In this document: positions 41,761-50,725 of the stretch, piece after piece
Numbering within the stretch: position 1 is the first letter of the stretch
Layout: each line of letters starts with the position of its first letter
NCBI RefSeq assembly: GCF_009711165.2
Contig: NZ_WMID02000025.1
Span: forward strand, 1-64,000
Direction of reading: 5' to 3'
Source: Flavobacterium sp. MC2016-06
GTDB lineage: Bacteria > Bacteroidota > Bacteroidia > Flavobacteriales > Flavobacteriaceae
Length of the DNA: 64,000 nucleotides
The notes under the pieces: model-generated
What the model was told of the DNA's origin: nothing
Seen by the model: only the letters and a program-made list of their open reading frames with translations
The model's database searches: none
Position numbers and translations under genes: made by a program

Positions 41761-42990
41761 TTACATCATATCGATATATCTGTCGTGATATCCTAAAAGA
41801 TACAAAACACCATCTAAGCCTAAACTAGAAATAGAGGTTGCAGCGTTTTCTTTTACTTTTGGTTTTGCGTGAAAAGCGATTCCTAAACCGGCTAAATTCA
41901 GCATTGGTAAATCGTTTGCTCCATCTCCAACAGCAATGGTTTGATTGATGTGAATGCCTTCTTTTTCGGCAATAGCTTTTAATAATTCTGCTTTCTTTTG
42001 TCCGTCAACAATTTCACCTAAATATTTACCTGTCAATTTACCGTCTTTTATTTCTAATTGATTGGCATGAACGTAATCGATTCCTAGTTCTTTCTGCAGA
42101 TATTCTCCAAAATAAGTAAAACCTCCAGATAAGATTGCGGTTTTATATCCGTAATATTTTAAAGCTTTCATCAAACGACGAGCGCCTTTTGTTATTGGTA
42201 AATTTATAGCAACATTTTGCAGAACATCTTCGCTTAAGCCTTCTAACAACGCCATACGCTGTTTAAAACTTTCATTAAAATCAATTTCGCCATTCATTGC
42301 AGATTCTGTAATGGCTCTTACTTGTGCTCCTACGCCATTTAATTCTGCCAATTCGTCAATTACCTCGGTTTGGATTAAAGTCGAATCCATATCAAAACAA
42401 ACTAAACGTCTGTTTCTTCTATAAATATTATCTTCCTGGAAAGAAATATCTACGTTTAATGTTCTTGAAATTTCCATAAAACTTGCCGTCATGACAATTT
42501 TATTTACGATTTCGCCAGTTACTGATAATTGTATACAAGAACGCGGATATTCTTCTTTTTCTACTATTGAAGTTCTTCCTGTTAATCTTATAATAGAGTC
42601 GATATTTAAATTTTGATCGGACATTATTTTAGTCACTGCTGCCAATTGTGAAGCTGCCAGCTGTTCGCCTAAAATGTTGATAATGTAACGTTGTTTTGAT
42701 TGTGATTTTACCCACTTTTCGTAATCGTCGATAGAAATTGGCGTAAATTTTACTTTAATTTCTAATTCGTATGCTTTAAACAATAAATCTTTTAAAACGG
42801 GTCCTGAAGTAGAACCGGCTTTTATTTCAAACAAAATCCCTAAAGATAATGTATCATGAATATCTGCTTGGCCTATATCTAAAATAACAGCATCATAAGC
42901 AGCCAAAACTGATGTTAGACCTGCTGTAACTCCTATTTTATCGTGTCCTGAAACTTTTAATAAAATAATTTCTTTATCTTCTGTTGTCAT
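41761..42990 (-). CDS. serB: Phosphoserine phosphatase with N-terminal ACT domains
   Basis: SerB hydrolyses phosphoserine, the last step of serine synthesis. The ATG at 42990 (409 residues) is chosen; the upstream frame adds an unrelated tail. Two ACT-like domains span about residues 8-90 and 103-185, and the HAD phosphatase follows. HAD motif I is DMDSTL (D200 and D202), motif II is SGGF, and motif III is DGANDLPML. The ACT domains probably sense serine. It is alone on the minus strand with a terminator. Confidence 0.94.
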   Translation of the reverse strand: MTTEDKEIILLKVSGHDKIGVTAGLTSVLAAYDAVILDIGQADIHDTLSLGILFEIKAGSTSGPVLKDLLFKAYELEIKVKFTPISIDDYEKWVKSQSKQRYIINILGEQLAASQLAAVTKIMSDQNLNIDSIIRLTGRTSIVEKEEYPRSCIQLSVTGEIVNKIVMTASFMEISRTLNVDISFQEDNIYRRNRRLVCFDMDSTLIQTEVIDELAELNGVGAQVRAITESAMNGEIDFNESFKQRMALLEGLSEDVLQNVAINLPITKGARRLMKALKYYGYKTAILSGGFTYFGEYLQKELGIDYVHANQLEIKDGKLTGKYLGEIVDGQKKAELLKAIAEKEGIHINQTIAVGDGANDLPMLNLAGLGIAFHAKPKVKENAATSISSLGLDGVLYLLGYHDRYIDMM

Positions 42991-43171
42991 TTTATCTGAA
43001 TTGATTTTGAAAGCGACAAAAATCGACAATCTATTGTTTATAAAAAAGAATATCCTTTGTTTTTTTAAACACAAAAAGCACTATTTAATGTGCTTTTTGG
43101 AATTAATTTAACATTAATCTTAGTGTATTAAAATAATATAACTTTAGATCGTTATAAATTAAAACTGTGAT

Positions 43172-43609
43172 TTATTTATTCGGCTCTTTTTCGTCAAAAT
43201 TAACCATCCAGCTTACATTAAATTTATCTTTAAACATTCCGAAATAAGCACCCCAGAAAGTTTTATTCATCGCCATATAAATGGTTCCGCCAGCCGAAAG
43301 TCCGTTGAAGATTCTATCTGCTTCGGCTTGACTTTCTACATTGATTGAAATTGAAAAATTTCCTCCAAAAGTTACATCGCCTGATTGTTCGTTACTGTCA
43401 CTTCCCATCAAAATTGTATTTCCAATTGGAAGCGAAACGTGCATAACTCTGTTTGCATCTTTTTCTGATACTGATGCACAACCTTCTTCTACGGGCATAT
43501 CTTTAAATTTTCCGATGTATGGAAATTCACCTCCAAAAACGGATTTGTAAAATAGAAATGCTTCTTCGCAATTTCCATTAAAAATTAAATAAGGATTTAC
43601 TGTTGTCAT
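43172..43609 (-). CDS. PhnB-like VOC superfamily protein
   Basis: The 145-residue protein has the PhnB pattern MTTVNPYLIFNGNCEEAFLF plus EFPYIGKFKDMPVEEG. The vicinal-oxygen-chelate fold and pseudo-repeat are expected. Metal ligands are not certain. It is the last of five tandem minus-strand genes (43172-45420). The cluster is opposite a GlxA-like regulator. The biological role of this PhnB type is unknown. Confidence 0.85.
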   Translation of the reverse strand: MTTVNPYLIFNGNCEEAFLFYKSVFGGEFPYIGKFKDMPVEEGCASVSEKDANRVMHVSLPIGNTILMGSDSNEQSGDVTFGGNFSISINVESQAEADRIFNGLSAGGTIYMAMNKTFWGAYFGMFKDKFNVSWMVNFDEKEPNK

Positions 43610-43691
43610 ATTTTTTTTTATTAATTGTTGCTTATTGATATCTTCTAACTAATGGTCTGAAATGTCAAGTCTATTCTCTTTCTTCTATTTT

Positions 43692-44129
43692 CTAATTCTC
43701 AGACAATTCTTTAATTACTTCTAATGCTTTGGGAAAAGTATCTTTAAAGTAATCATTATATTTTTCATCGATGTCCATCTGTGTAGTCAAAACAATAAAT
43801 TCGTCATCTGGAGTTAATCTATAGGTTTCCATTGAACCGCTCCATTTTTCTGTTTCGGCATTTAGCGGTACTTCTTTAAAATTTTCAAGTTCTCCCATAT
43901 GCTTAAAAGCCATATATTCATTTGGAATTTTCTTTTCGATTATACTATTCATCCCTCTTCCATCTGGAGAAATAAAATGTATTTTATCGCCTTCATTCCA
44001 GTTGCTTTCTGCATAGCTTCCTTCGCAAAAAACGTTTACCCATTTTCTATAGTTTTTATCATCCCATAAAACAGACCAGACTTTTTCTTTTGAAGCTTTA
44101 ATTCTGATTGTAAATTCTAACGTTTCCAT
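43692..44129 (-). CDS. SRPBCC (AHSA1-type) domain protein
   Basis: The 145-residue protein has an N-terminal TLEFTIRIKASKEKVWSVLW strand, typical of Bet v1/SRPBCC folds that hold a hydrophobic cavity. A WSGSMETYRLTPDDEFI region is consistent with a ligand-binding groove. It lies 7 bp downstream of a VOC gene, so they share a transcript. The ligand is unknown. Confidence 0.85.
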   Translation of the reverse strand: METLEFTIRIKASKEKVWSVLWDDKNYRKWVNVFCEGSYAESNWNEGDKIHFISPDGRGMNSIIEKKIPNEYMAFKHMGELENFKEVPLNAETEKWSGSMETYRLTPDDEFIVLTTQMDIDEKYNDYFKDTFPKALEVIKELSEN

Positions 44130-44136
44130 AAATTAA

Positions 44137-44547
44137 TTATTGAGGCAGTTTGCTAAAGTCCATAAATAAAACATTCCAGCGATGACCGTCTAAATCTGCA
44201 AAACCGCATCCATACATCCACCCCTGGCTTTCTGCTGGAGCAGAAAAAACATTTCCGCCAGCTTTTGCCACTTTTTTTGCTATTTCGTCAACATCTTCTT
44301 TGCTTTCTGCATCAATCGAAATCAAAACTTCTGATCCTGATTGTGTGTCTACAATATTATTTTGTGTAAAACCAGCAAATAATGATTCTTCAAAAAGCAT
44401 TACTACAAAATGTCCTTCGCCTACAACCATACACGTAGAACTTGGTGTATCGTGCTGTTCATTAAAAGAAAAACCTATCTCCCAGAAAAAGTCTTTCGCT
44501 TTTGCCACGTCTTTTACGGGCAGATTCAACCAAATTTGTTTCGTCAT
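44137..44547 (-). CDS. VOC superfamily (glyoxalase-like) protein
   Basis: The 136-residue protein begins MTKQIWLNLPVKDVAKAKDF and has the VOC pseudo-repeat with CGFADLDGHRWNVLFMD at the C-terminus. His and Glu residues (VGEGHFVVM, DGHRWNVLF) may bind a metal. It lies between two SRPBCC genes. It resembles bleomycin-resistance-like and extradiol-type VOC proteins, but no specific function can be given. Confidence 0.85.
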   Translation of the reverse strand: MTKQIWLNLPVKDVAKAKDFFWEIGFSFNEQHDTPSSTCMVVGEGHFVVMLFEESLFAGFTQNNIVDTQSGSEVLISIDAESKEDVDEIAKKVAKAGGNVFSAPAESQGWMYGCGFADLDGHRWNVLFMDFSKLPQ

Positions 44548-44575
44548 TTTCTATTTTTTTTGATTTTTTGCTTTG

Positions 44576-44977
44576 TTATTTTTCAACATATTGTTTGAAG
44601 TTATCCAAAATAGCCTGCCAGCCTCCACGTTGCATTTCTTCTGGATTTTGAGTTTCGGGATCAAAACTTTCAATTATTTCTACTCCGTCTGGTGTTTCTT
44701 TAAAAGTAATTTCGACTTTTCTTCCATCACCCATTAAGTAGCTAATAGCTTCATTTTGTTTTACCAAAGTATATTCTCCCCCAAAATCAAAACTCATACT
44801 GCCATCTTTTGCAGCCATTGTCGATTTGAATTTCCCTCCTTCTCTTACATCATTTTCTGCATATGGCGTATGCCAGTCTGGCGACGCAAAACTCCATTTT
44901 GTAATATGTTCAGGTTGTGTCCAAAACTCCCAAACTTTATTTATTGATGCATTAACTTTTGTTTGTACTGTTATCAT
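44576..44977 (-). CDS. SRPBCC (AHSA1-type) protein, tandem paralogue 2
   Basis: The 133-residue protein begins MITVQTKVNASINKVWEFWT and is a clear paralogue of the gene at 45010-45420 (matching PEHI, W, AENDV and GGKFK). The SRPBCC fold with a hydrophobic cavity is expected. It is part of the five-gene minus-strand cluster. It arose by local duplication and may have a different ligand from its paralogue. Confidence 0.87.
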   Translation of the reverse strand: MITVQTKVNASINKVWEFWTQPEHITKWSFASPDWHTPYAENDVREGGKFKSTMAAKDGSMSFDFGGEYTLVKQNEAISYLMGDGRKVEITFKETPDGVEIIESFDPETQNPEEMQRGGWQAILDNFKQYVEK

Positions 44978-45009
44978 TACTATCTTTTTTTAATTGACTT
45001 TATGTTTAT

Positions 45010-45420
45010 TTATTTTTTGAAACTTTCGACATATTGTTTAAATTTATCAATAACTGCCTGACACCATTCTTCCTGCATACTTTCTGGGTTTCCAGATTCA
45101 GGTTGAAATACTTCTGAAATTCTAACGGCATCACCTAGTTCTTCAAAATGAATACTTCCTATTCTGTTATCTACAAGTTTATATTCTATTAGTAAAAGCT
45201 TTTCGACTTTTGTATAAAATCCTTCAAAATCAAAACTCAAACTTTTATCTTTTGTAATCATTGAATATTTGAATTTCCCTCCAACCTTTAAATCATTTTC
45301 TGCTTGTGAAGTATACCAATTTAACGAAGGCGTATTCCATTCTACAATATGTTCTGGTAATGTCCAGAATTCCCAAATTTTATTTATTGATGCCTGAATT
45401 TCTGTCTGTACCTTTATCAT
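45010..45420 (-). CDS. SRPBCC (AHSA1-type) protein, tandem paralogue 1
   Basis: The 136-residue protein begins MIKVQTEIQASINKIWEFWT and is the first gene of the five-gene VOC/SRPBCC cluster. It resembles its downstream neighbour 44576-44977 over its whole length. AHSA1-like SRPBCC proteins are small-molecule binding or chaperone-activator proteins. The divergent GlxA-type regulator 45609-46574 is the likely controller of the cluster. Confidence 0.87.
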   Translation of the reverse strand: MIKVQTEIQASINKIWEFWTLPEHIVEWNTPSLNWYTSQAENDLKVGGKFKYSMITKDKSLSFDFEGFYTKVEKLLLIEYKLVDNRIGSIHFEELGDAVRISEVFQPESGNPESMQEEWCQAVIDKFKQYVESFKK

Positions 45421-45569
45421 ATTATATAGTAGTGTTTGTTTCTAAAAACTTGTAATAATGTAATTTAGTATTTATAAAATTACAAATTATTTAAAACAAA
45501 TTTAATTTTTTAAATAATCTCCATTATGACATTAAAAGTCATTTTTAGGGTCATATAAGACAAATTATC

Positions 45570-45577
45570 TATTTTTG
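45570..45577 (+). promoter_or_regulatory. -7 box of the GlxA-like regulator gene
   Basis: TATTTTTG matches TAnnTTTG; the ATG follows at 45609. Spacing of the -33 is not certain. Confidence 0.45.
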
Positions 45578-45608
45578 TAAGGAATCATTCTCTAAAAAAA
45601 CCAAAGAT

Positions 45609-46574
45609 ATGAGCAAGAAAATAGGTTTAATCGTGCCATACGATTATAAATTATTAAGTATAGCTGCTATTTTAGAAGTTTTTGAAACGGCTAACAAACT
45701 TCATAAAGGAGCTGAAAAACCTTTTGAGATTATGATTTTTCAATCGGCAGAACAAATGGATCAAGAAAATTTATTTGGTTATAAAGTGAATGTTATTGAA
45801 ACTCAAAATATAGATTTAGAACTCATTTTGATTCCTGCTTTTACGACAGATAATATGAGTGAAATGATTCTGAAAAATAAAGTTTTTATTCCGTGGTTAA
45901 AGAAACAGCATCAATCTGGCGCCGAATTGGCAAGTTTTTGTACTGGTGCGTTTTTATTTGCGGCTTCGGGTTTACTCAACGAAAAACTGGCTACAACTCA
46001 TGTTGATGCCTGCAGTGCTTTTACTAAAGCTTTTCCGTTGGTGAAATTAAAATCGGAAGAAACTTTAACGGCTGATGGAAGTTTGTATACCAGCGGAGGT
46101 TCTACCTCAACTTTTCATTTATTGATTCTTTTGATTCAGAAATATTGCGGGAACGAAATTGCGGTACAAATTGCAAAGATCTTCTCGATTGATTTAAACC
46201 GCTATAAACAAAGTTATTTCAGCACTTTTAGACCGAATCATTTACACAATGATAATTTGGTTGCGATGCTGCAGCAAAAAATTGAAAATCAATACAGCAC
46301 AATAGGAAAATTAGAAGAGATAACTAAAGATATTCCGACCAGCGCCAGAAACATGACGCGAAGATTTAAGCAGGTTACAGGAATTCCTCCTATTGAATAT
46401 TTACAAAATATAAGGGTTGAAAGTTCTAAAAAATACTTGGAGCAAACGCAACTTTCGATTTCTGAAATTATCGAAAAAACGGGTTATAATGATCCAAAAG
46501 CATTTAGAAAAATATTCTACAAAATGGTTGGCATGAAACCTATTGAATATCGTGAGAAGTTTAGGGTGCAGTAA
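45609..46574 (+). CDS. GlxA family AraC-type transcriptional regulator (DJ-1/PfpI domain)
   Basis: The 321-residue protein fuses a DJ-1/PfpI domain (residues 1-195), with the nucleophile-elbow cysteine C111 in ASFCTGAFLF, to an AraC helix-turn-helix (about 220-318). The second helix pair is QLSISEIIEKTGYNDPKAFRKIF. Such regulators control nearby catabolic or stress operons. It is divergent from the VOC/SRPBCC cluster across 188 bp and is its best candidate regulator. Whether the cysteine is reactive or only structural is not known. Confidence 0.9.
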   Translation: MSKKIGLIVPYDYKLLSIAAILEVFETANKLHKGAEKPFEIMIFQSAEQMDQENLFGYKVNVIETQNIDLELILIPAFTTDNMSEMILKNKVFIPWLKKQHQSGAELASFCTGAFLFAASGLLNEKLATTHVDACSAFTKAFPLVKLKSEETLTADGSLYTSGGSTSTFHLLILLIQKYCGNEIAVQIAKIFSIDLNRYKQSYFSTFRPNHLHNDNLVAMLQQKIENQYSTIGKLEEITKDIPTSARNMTRRFKQVTGIPPIEYLQNIRVESSKKYLEQTQLSISEIIEKTGYNDPKAFRKIFYKMVGMKPIEYREKFRVQ

Positions 46575-46617
46575 AATGCATTTTTTTCTAGACTCTCCAA
46601 ATCTTAACTTTAGCTTC

Positions 46618-46650
46618 AAAAAAAAAACCGCCTCTTAATAGAGACGGCTT
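46618..46650 (-). terminator. Terminator after clpX
   Basis: On the minus strand CCGTCTC and GAGGCGG (one G-T pair) form a stem followed by a T run, 13 bp beyond the clpX stop. Confidence 0.9.
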
Positions 46651-46662
46651 ATTCCTTTTATT

Positions 46663-47895
46663 TTAAGAAGCAATTTCCATTCGCTTCAATAAATTTTTAT
46701 TTAAGGTATGTTCTGCATAATCTCTATCGATTGTCAGAACTTTATCGTCAGAACTTGGTAGTTCGTACATCGCATCTGTTAAGATTGCTTCGCATAACGA
46801 ACGTAGTCCACGAGCTCCTAATTTGTATTCTAATGCTTTATCTACAATAAAGTCTAATGCTTCGTCTGTAATTGTAAACTCAACCTCATCCATTAAAAAT
46901 AATTTCTGATATTGTTTTACTAAAGCATTTTTAGGCTGTGTCAAAATTGCACGCAAAGTTTCTCTATCAAGAGGATCCATGTGTGTAAGAACTGGCAGAC
47001 GGCCAATAATTTCAGGAATCAATCCGAAGTCTTTAATATCTTTCGGGATGATGTATTGCAATAAATTGTCTTTATCTATATTATCTACATTTTTAGAAGT
47101 AGAGTATCCAACTGCCTGACGGTTTAAACGTTTAGAAATAATACGTTCTACTCCATCAAAAGCACCGCCGGCAATAAACAAGATATTTTGTGTATTTACC
47201 TCAACAAATTTCTGGTCTGGATGTTTACGTCCTCCTTTTGGTGGCACGTTTACAACTGTTCCTTCTAATAATTTTAATAATGCCTGCTGTACACCTTCTC
47301 CAGAAACGTCACGTGTTATTGATGGATTATCGCTCTTACGGGCAATTTTATCAATTTCGTCAATAAATACGATTCCTCTTTCGGCTTTAGACACATCATA
47401 ATCGGCTGCTTGAAGCAAACGTGTCAAAATACTTTCTACATCTTCTCCAACATAACCAGCTTCTGTTAATACAGTTGCATCAACAATTGCTAAAGGAACG
47501 TCTAACATTTTTGCAATAGTTTTTGCCACCAATGTTTTTCCAGTTCCGGTTTGACCAACCATAATGATGTTACTTTTTTCGATCTCTACTTCATCGTCTA
47601 ACTGCTGTTGCATTAAACGTTTGTAGTGATTGTAAACTGCAACCGACATTACTTTTTTGGTTTGGTCTTGACCAATTACATATTGATCTAAAAAAGCCCT
47701 AATTTCTTTTGGTTTCTTTAAAATTAAGTCACCTACTAATTTTGCGCTTCCGCTTGATTTTAATTCTTCTAATACAATTCCGTGCGCCTGCTCGATACAC
47801 TTATCACAGATATGTGCATTGATGCCCGCAATTAATAAATTAGTTTCTGGCTTTTTTCTTCCACAAAACGAACATTCTAATACTACTTTCGCCAT
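46663..47895 (-). CDS. clpX: ATP-dependent Clp protease ATP-binding subunit ClpX
   Basis: ClpX unfolds proteins and feeds them to ClpP. The 410-residue protein has the zinc-binding domain with C8, C11, C30 and C33, Walker A GQTGTGKT at 114-121, and Walker [11 protein letters not shown] near 179-188. A sensor 2 region LGARGLRS is near 361-368. It is the last gene of the tig-clpP-clpX order. The leader before its ATG contains TTGAAAC-type repeats. Confidence 0.97.
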   Translation of the reverse strand: MAKVVLECSFCGRKKPETNLLIAGINAHICDKCIEQAHGIVLEELKSSGSAKLVGDLILKKPKEIRAFLDQYVIGQDQTKKVMSVAVYNHYKRLMQQQLDDEVEIEKSNIIMVGQTGTGKTLVAKTIAKMLDVPLAIVDATVLTEAGYVGEDVESILTRLLQAADYDVSKAERGIVFIDEIDKIARKSDNPSITRDVSGEGVQQALLKLLEGTVVNVPPKGGRKHPDQKFVEVNTQNILFIAGGAFDGVERIISKRLNRQAVGYSTSKNVDNIDKDNLLQYIIPKDIKDFGLIPEIIGRLPVLTHMDPLDRETLRAILTQPKNALVKQYQKLFLMDEVEFTITDEALDFIVDKALEYKLGARGLRSLCEAILTDAMYELPSSDDKVLTIDRDYAEHTLNKNLLKRMEIAS

Positions 47896-47970
47896 TTCTT
47901 ATGTTTCAAGTTTCAAGTTTCAGATTCTAAGTTAGCAATTGCATCTTAAAATCTGAAACTTTAAACTAAT
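47896..47970. repeat. TTGAAAC/TTTCAAG-type repeat between clpX and clpP
   Basis: Three GTTTCAA-type words lie directly upstream of the clpX start, and a partially complementary AATCTGAAACTTTAAA lies near the clpP stop. The unit is the same heptamer as the array at 1-84. The region is too short for other elements. Confidence 0.7.
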
Positions 47971-47972
47971 TT

Positions 47973-48647
47973 TTATCCTCTTCTCAACACTTCATCAATC
48001 ATTCCATATTCTTTAGCTTCGTCTGCGATCATCCAATAATCGCGCTCACTGTCTTTGTGCACTTTATCAAAAGTTTGTCCTGAATGTTGTGAAATGATGT
48101 TGTATAATTCATCTTTCAATTTCAACATTTCACGTAAGTTGATTTCCATATCTGTAGCAACTCCTTGCGCTCCTCCAGATGGCTGGTGAATCATTACTCT
48201 TGAATGTGGTAAAGCAGAACGTTTTCCTGCTGCACCTGCACACAATAAAACGGCTCCCATAGAAGCTGCCATTCCTGTACAAATTGTTGCAACATCTGGT
48301 TTGATGTATTGCATGGTGTCATAAATTCCTAATCCTGCGTAAACGCTTCCTCCTGGAGAATTTAAATAAATTTGAATATCTTTTGATGCATCAGCACTTT
48401 CTAAGAAAAGTAATTGTGCTTGAACGATATTTGCGATTTGATCGTCGATACCAGTTCCTAAAAAGATAATTCTGTCCATCATTAATCTTGAGAAAACATC
48501 TAGTTGAGAAATATTCAACTGACGCTCTTCGATAATATATGGAGTCATATTAGTTGGGTTCATTGCAGCTATGATTTTATCATAGTACATTGCATTAACT
48601 CCTTGGTGCTTTGTAGCAAATTTTTTAAATTCTTTACCGTAGTTCAT
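47973..48647 (-). CDS. clpP: ATP-dependent Clp protease proteolytic subunit
   Basis: The 224-residue serine peptidase has the catalytic serine S129 in GMAASMGA and histidine H154 in VMIHQPSGG; a third catalytic residue (Asp) is expected downstream. The N-terminal extension of about 30 residues before TPYIIEERQ is longer than in E. coli and may be processed off. It lies between clpX and tig, and the spacing suggests the set is co-regulated. Confidence 0.97.
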   Translation of the reverse strand: MNYGKEFKKFATKHQGVNAMYYDKIIAAMNPTNMTPYIIEERQLNISQLDVFSRLMMDRIIFLGTGIDDQIANIVQAQLLFLESADASKDIQIYLNSPGGSVYAGLGIYDTMQYIKPDVATICTGMAASMGAVLLCAGAAGKRSALPHSRVMIHQPSGGAQGVATDMEINLREMLKLKDELYNIISQHSGQTFDKVHKDSERDYWMIADEAKEYGMIDEVLRRG

Positions 48648-48756
48648 ATGTATCTGTTCTAAGTTTAAGTTTATATGATGTATATTTTAGATTTACCGCA
48701 AAGGTCATACCTTTTTCCAAATAGTGTCAATATGTCGCCTTTTCTCTCAAAATGTC

Positions 48757-48825
48757 TGAAATTTGAAGTTTCAGGTTTCAAGTTTAATGTTCCAAACAAC
48801 AACTTGAAACCTGAAACTTGAAACA
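48757..48825. repeat. Inverted TTTCAAG/TTGAAAC-type repeat between clpP and tig
   Basis: The words GAAGTTTCAGGTTTCAAGTT and AACTTGAAACCTGAAACTTG are inverted copies around a short AT-rich centre. The heptamer matches the array at 1-84 and the clpX leader. Confidence 0.85.
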
Positions 48826-48865
48826 AAAAAAAGAGCGTCAAAAGAAAAAAAATCTATTGACGCTC
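48822..48865 (-). terminator. Terminator after tig
   Basis: GAGCGTCAA and TTGACGCTC form a stem with a 15-base loop. On the minus strand a T run follows, so tig is terminated before clpP and the three genes are not one uninterrupted transcript. Confidence 0.85.
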
Positions 48866-48888
48866 AAATATACTTATTTTTTCAGAAT

Positions 48889-50211
48889 TTATTCTCCGTA
48901 AGACGCAGCAATAAATTCATCGTAAGTTACTTCTTTAGTTGTTGGATTTGCTTTTTCTTTAAACAACTCTAACAATTTTTCAGCTACAACTTGCTCAGAA
49001 AGTCTTTTTACTTCTTCTTGGTTAGATAAAACTCTAGCCACGATTGCTTGAACTTCTTCGTCAGTTGGGTTTGTTTGACCAAATTGAGCCATTTGTTGTT
49101 TGATCGCTTTTGTTGTAAAAGCTTTCAAATCTTCAAATGTAATTTGGATATTACTTTGAGCCATTGCTTTTCCTTCAATTAATTGAAAACGTAATCCTTT
49201 TTCAGATCTTGCGTATTCAACTTCAGCTTCTTCTTCAGAAAGTTTTTTCTCTCCAACAGTTTGTAACCATTTTTTAAGGAAAGCTGCTGGTAAATCAAAT
49301 TTTGTACTTTCGATCAAGAAATCTTGAACGTCTAACAATAATTTTTGATCTGCTTGCTGTGCAAATTGAGATTCAGCATCTTCTTTAATTTTAGCTTTTA
49401 AATCTTCTAAAGAAGCTACTTTTCCTTCACCAAAAAGTTTATCAAATAAATCTTGGTTTAATTCTGCCAATTCTGCTCCGTTAATAGCTTCGATAGTAAA
49501 GTTTACTTCGATGTCTAAACCGTGAACGTCATCATGACCCACTTTTAGGTAATCCATTAATTGGTGATCGTCTTCAAATAAACCTTTTGTGCTTACTGCA
49601 ACAACATCACCAACTTTTTTACCGATGAATTTATCTCCAGCTTTTTTGTTGAATGTAGATACAGAAATTGTAGTTGTATTGTTGATACCGTTTTCTTCGT
49701 TTGAGAAAGTTCCAGTTAAATCAGAATCTGCAACAACTTTATCTTGAGGAATTGCTTTTCCGAATTGTTTTTGGATACGCTCTACTTGACCGTCGATTAA
49801 TTTATCATCAGCAGTAACGATATATTTTACGATATTGTTTTTAGCTTCTAAATCAATTTCGAAGTTTGGCACTAAACCAATTTCGTACTCAAAAGTTAAT
49901 TCTTCTGCATCCCAATCAAAGCTTTCGTTTACTTTAGCAAGAGGAGTTCCTAAAAGGTTTAATCTTTCAGATTGAACGAAACGCTCCAAAGCCAAATCAA
50001 CTACTTTTTGAATTTCTTCTTGCTTAATTGCTTTTCCGTATTGTTTTTCAACAAGGTCTTTAGGTACTTGTCCTTTTCTAAAACCTTTAACAGTTGCCAA
50101 AGGCATTTTTTCGTTTATTCTTTTTTGCACTTGACCTTTGTAATCCATGTGAACAACGTTCATTACAATTGTCTCATTAACTGCGTCTATTGCTATTCTT
50201 TTAATATCCAT
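48889..50211 (-). CDS. tig: Trigger factor (ribosome-associated chaperone)
   Basis: Trigger factor binds the ribosome exit and shields nascent chains. The 440-residue length is normal. The ribosome-binding signature GFRKGQVP is at residues 43-50. A middle FKBP-like prolyl isomerase region (about 150-240) is diverged, as often in Bacteroidota, and the C-terminal chaperone arms follow. It is the first gene of the tig-clpP-clpX set. Confidence 0.95.
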   Translation of the reverse strand: MDIKRIAIDAVNETIVMNVVHMDYKGQVQKRINEKMPLATVKGFRKGQVPKDLVEKQYGKAIKQEEIQKVVDLALERFVQSERLNLLGTPLAKVNESFDWDAEELTFEYEIGLVPNFEIDLEAKNNIVKYIVTADDKLIDGQVERIQKQFGKAIPQDKVVADSDLTGTFSNEENGINNTTTISVSTFNKKAGDKFIGKKVGDVVAVSTKGLFEDDHQLMDYLKVGHDDVHGLDIEVNFTIEAINGAELAELNQDLFDKLFGEGKVASLEDLKAKIKEDAESQFAQQADQKLLLDVQDFLIESTKFDLPAAFLKKWLQTVGEKKLSEEEAEVEYARSEKGLRFQLIEGKAMAQSNIQITFEDLKAFTTKAIKQQMAQFGQTNPTDEEVQAIVARVLSNQEEVKRLSEQVVAEKLLELFKEKANPTTKEVTYDEFIAASYGE

Positions 50212-50327
50212 CTTCTTCTTTAATTTACATAATAAAATTGGGTTGCAAAATTATAAAATTTTTGCAACCCAACCAAGTTTTTAACCTATTGTATTTGAAG
50301 CCGTTTTTATCCCGCTTTTCTCTCAAT

Positions 50328-50672
50328 TTATTTGTCGTCTCCAACTATTTTATAAGTGATAGATTGCAGAACAGACAATATGATACTAAAAATTAATGCT
50401 GTCCAGAATGAATCAACCTTAAAACCTCCGACAATATTAGTGCACAGCAAAATAATAATTGCATTAATAACCAATAAAAACAGTCCCAATGTTATAATTG
50501 TTACTGGAAATGTAAGGATTACCAATATTGGTTTTATAAAAAGATTTAGTAACCCCAAGACTACTGCAACAATTACAGCTGTGGTAAAACTGGTAACAAC
50601 AACTCCTGGTAAAAAGTGAGCAATTAGTAAAACTAAGCCTGCAGTAACAAGAAGTCTGAGTAATAAATTCAT
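50328..50672 (-). CDS. Phage-holin-4-2/YvlD-like membrane protein
   Basis: The 114-residue protein has four predicted membrane helices (about 5-24, 30-48, 52-80 and 88-108), consistent with the Phage_holin_4_2 / YvlD family. The name is historical; no phage gene is nearby. YvlD-type proteins in Bacillus are linked to envelope stress. Start and length fit the family. Confidence 0.85.
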   Translation of the reverse strand: MNLLLRLLVTAGLVLLIAHFLPGVVVTSFTTAVIVAVVLGLLNLFIKPILVILTFPVTIITLGLFLLVINAIIILLCTNIVGGFKVDSFWTALIFSIILSVLQSITYKIVGDDK

Positions 50673-50725
50673 ATCGGTTTCTTTTAAAGTTTTAATAAAA
50701 GTACTAAATTTTTTATCAAAAATAA

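Noticed and set aside
50328-50672. Holin-like gene as evidence of a prophage
   Set aside because: The family name is historical; no phage structural, integrase or lysis gene lies nearby.
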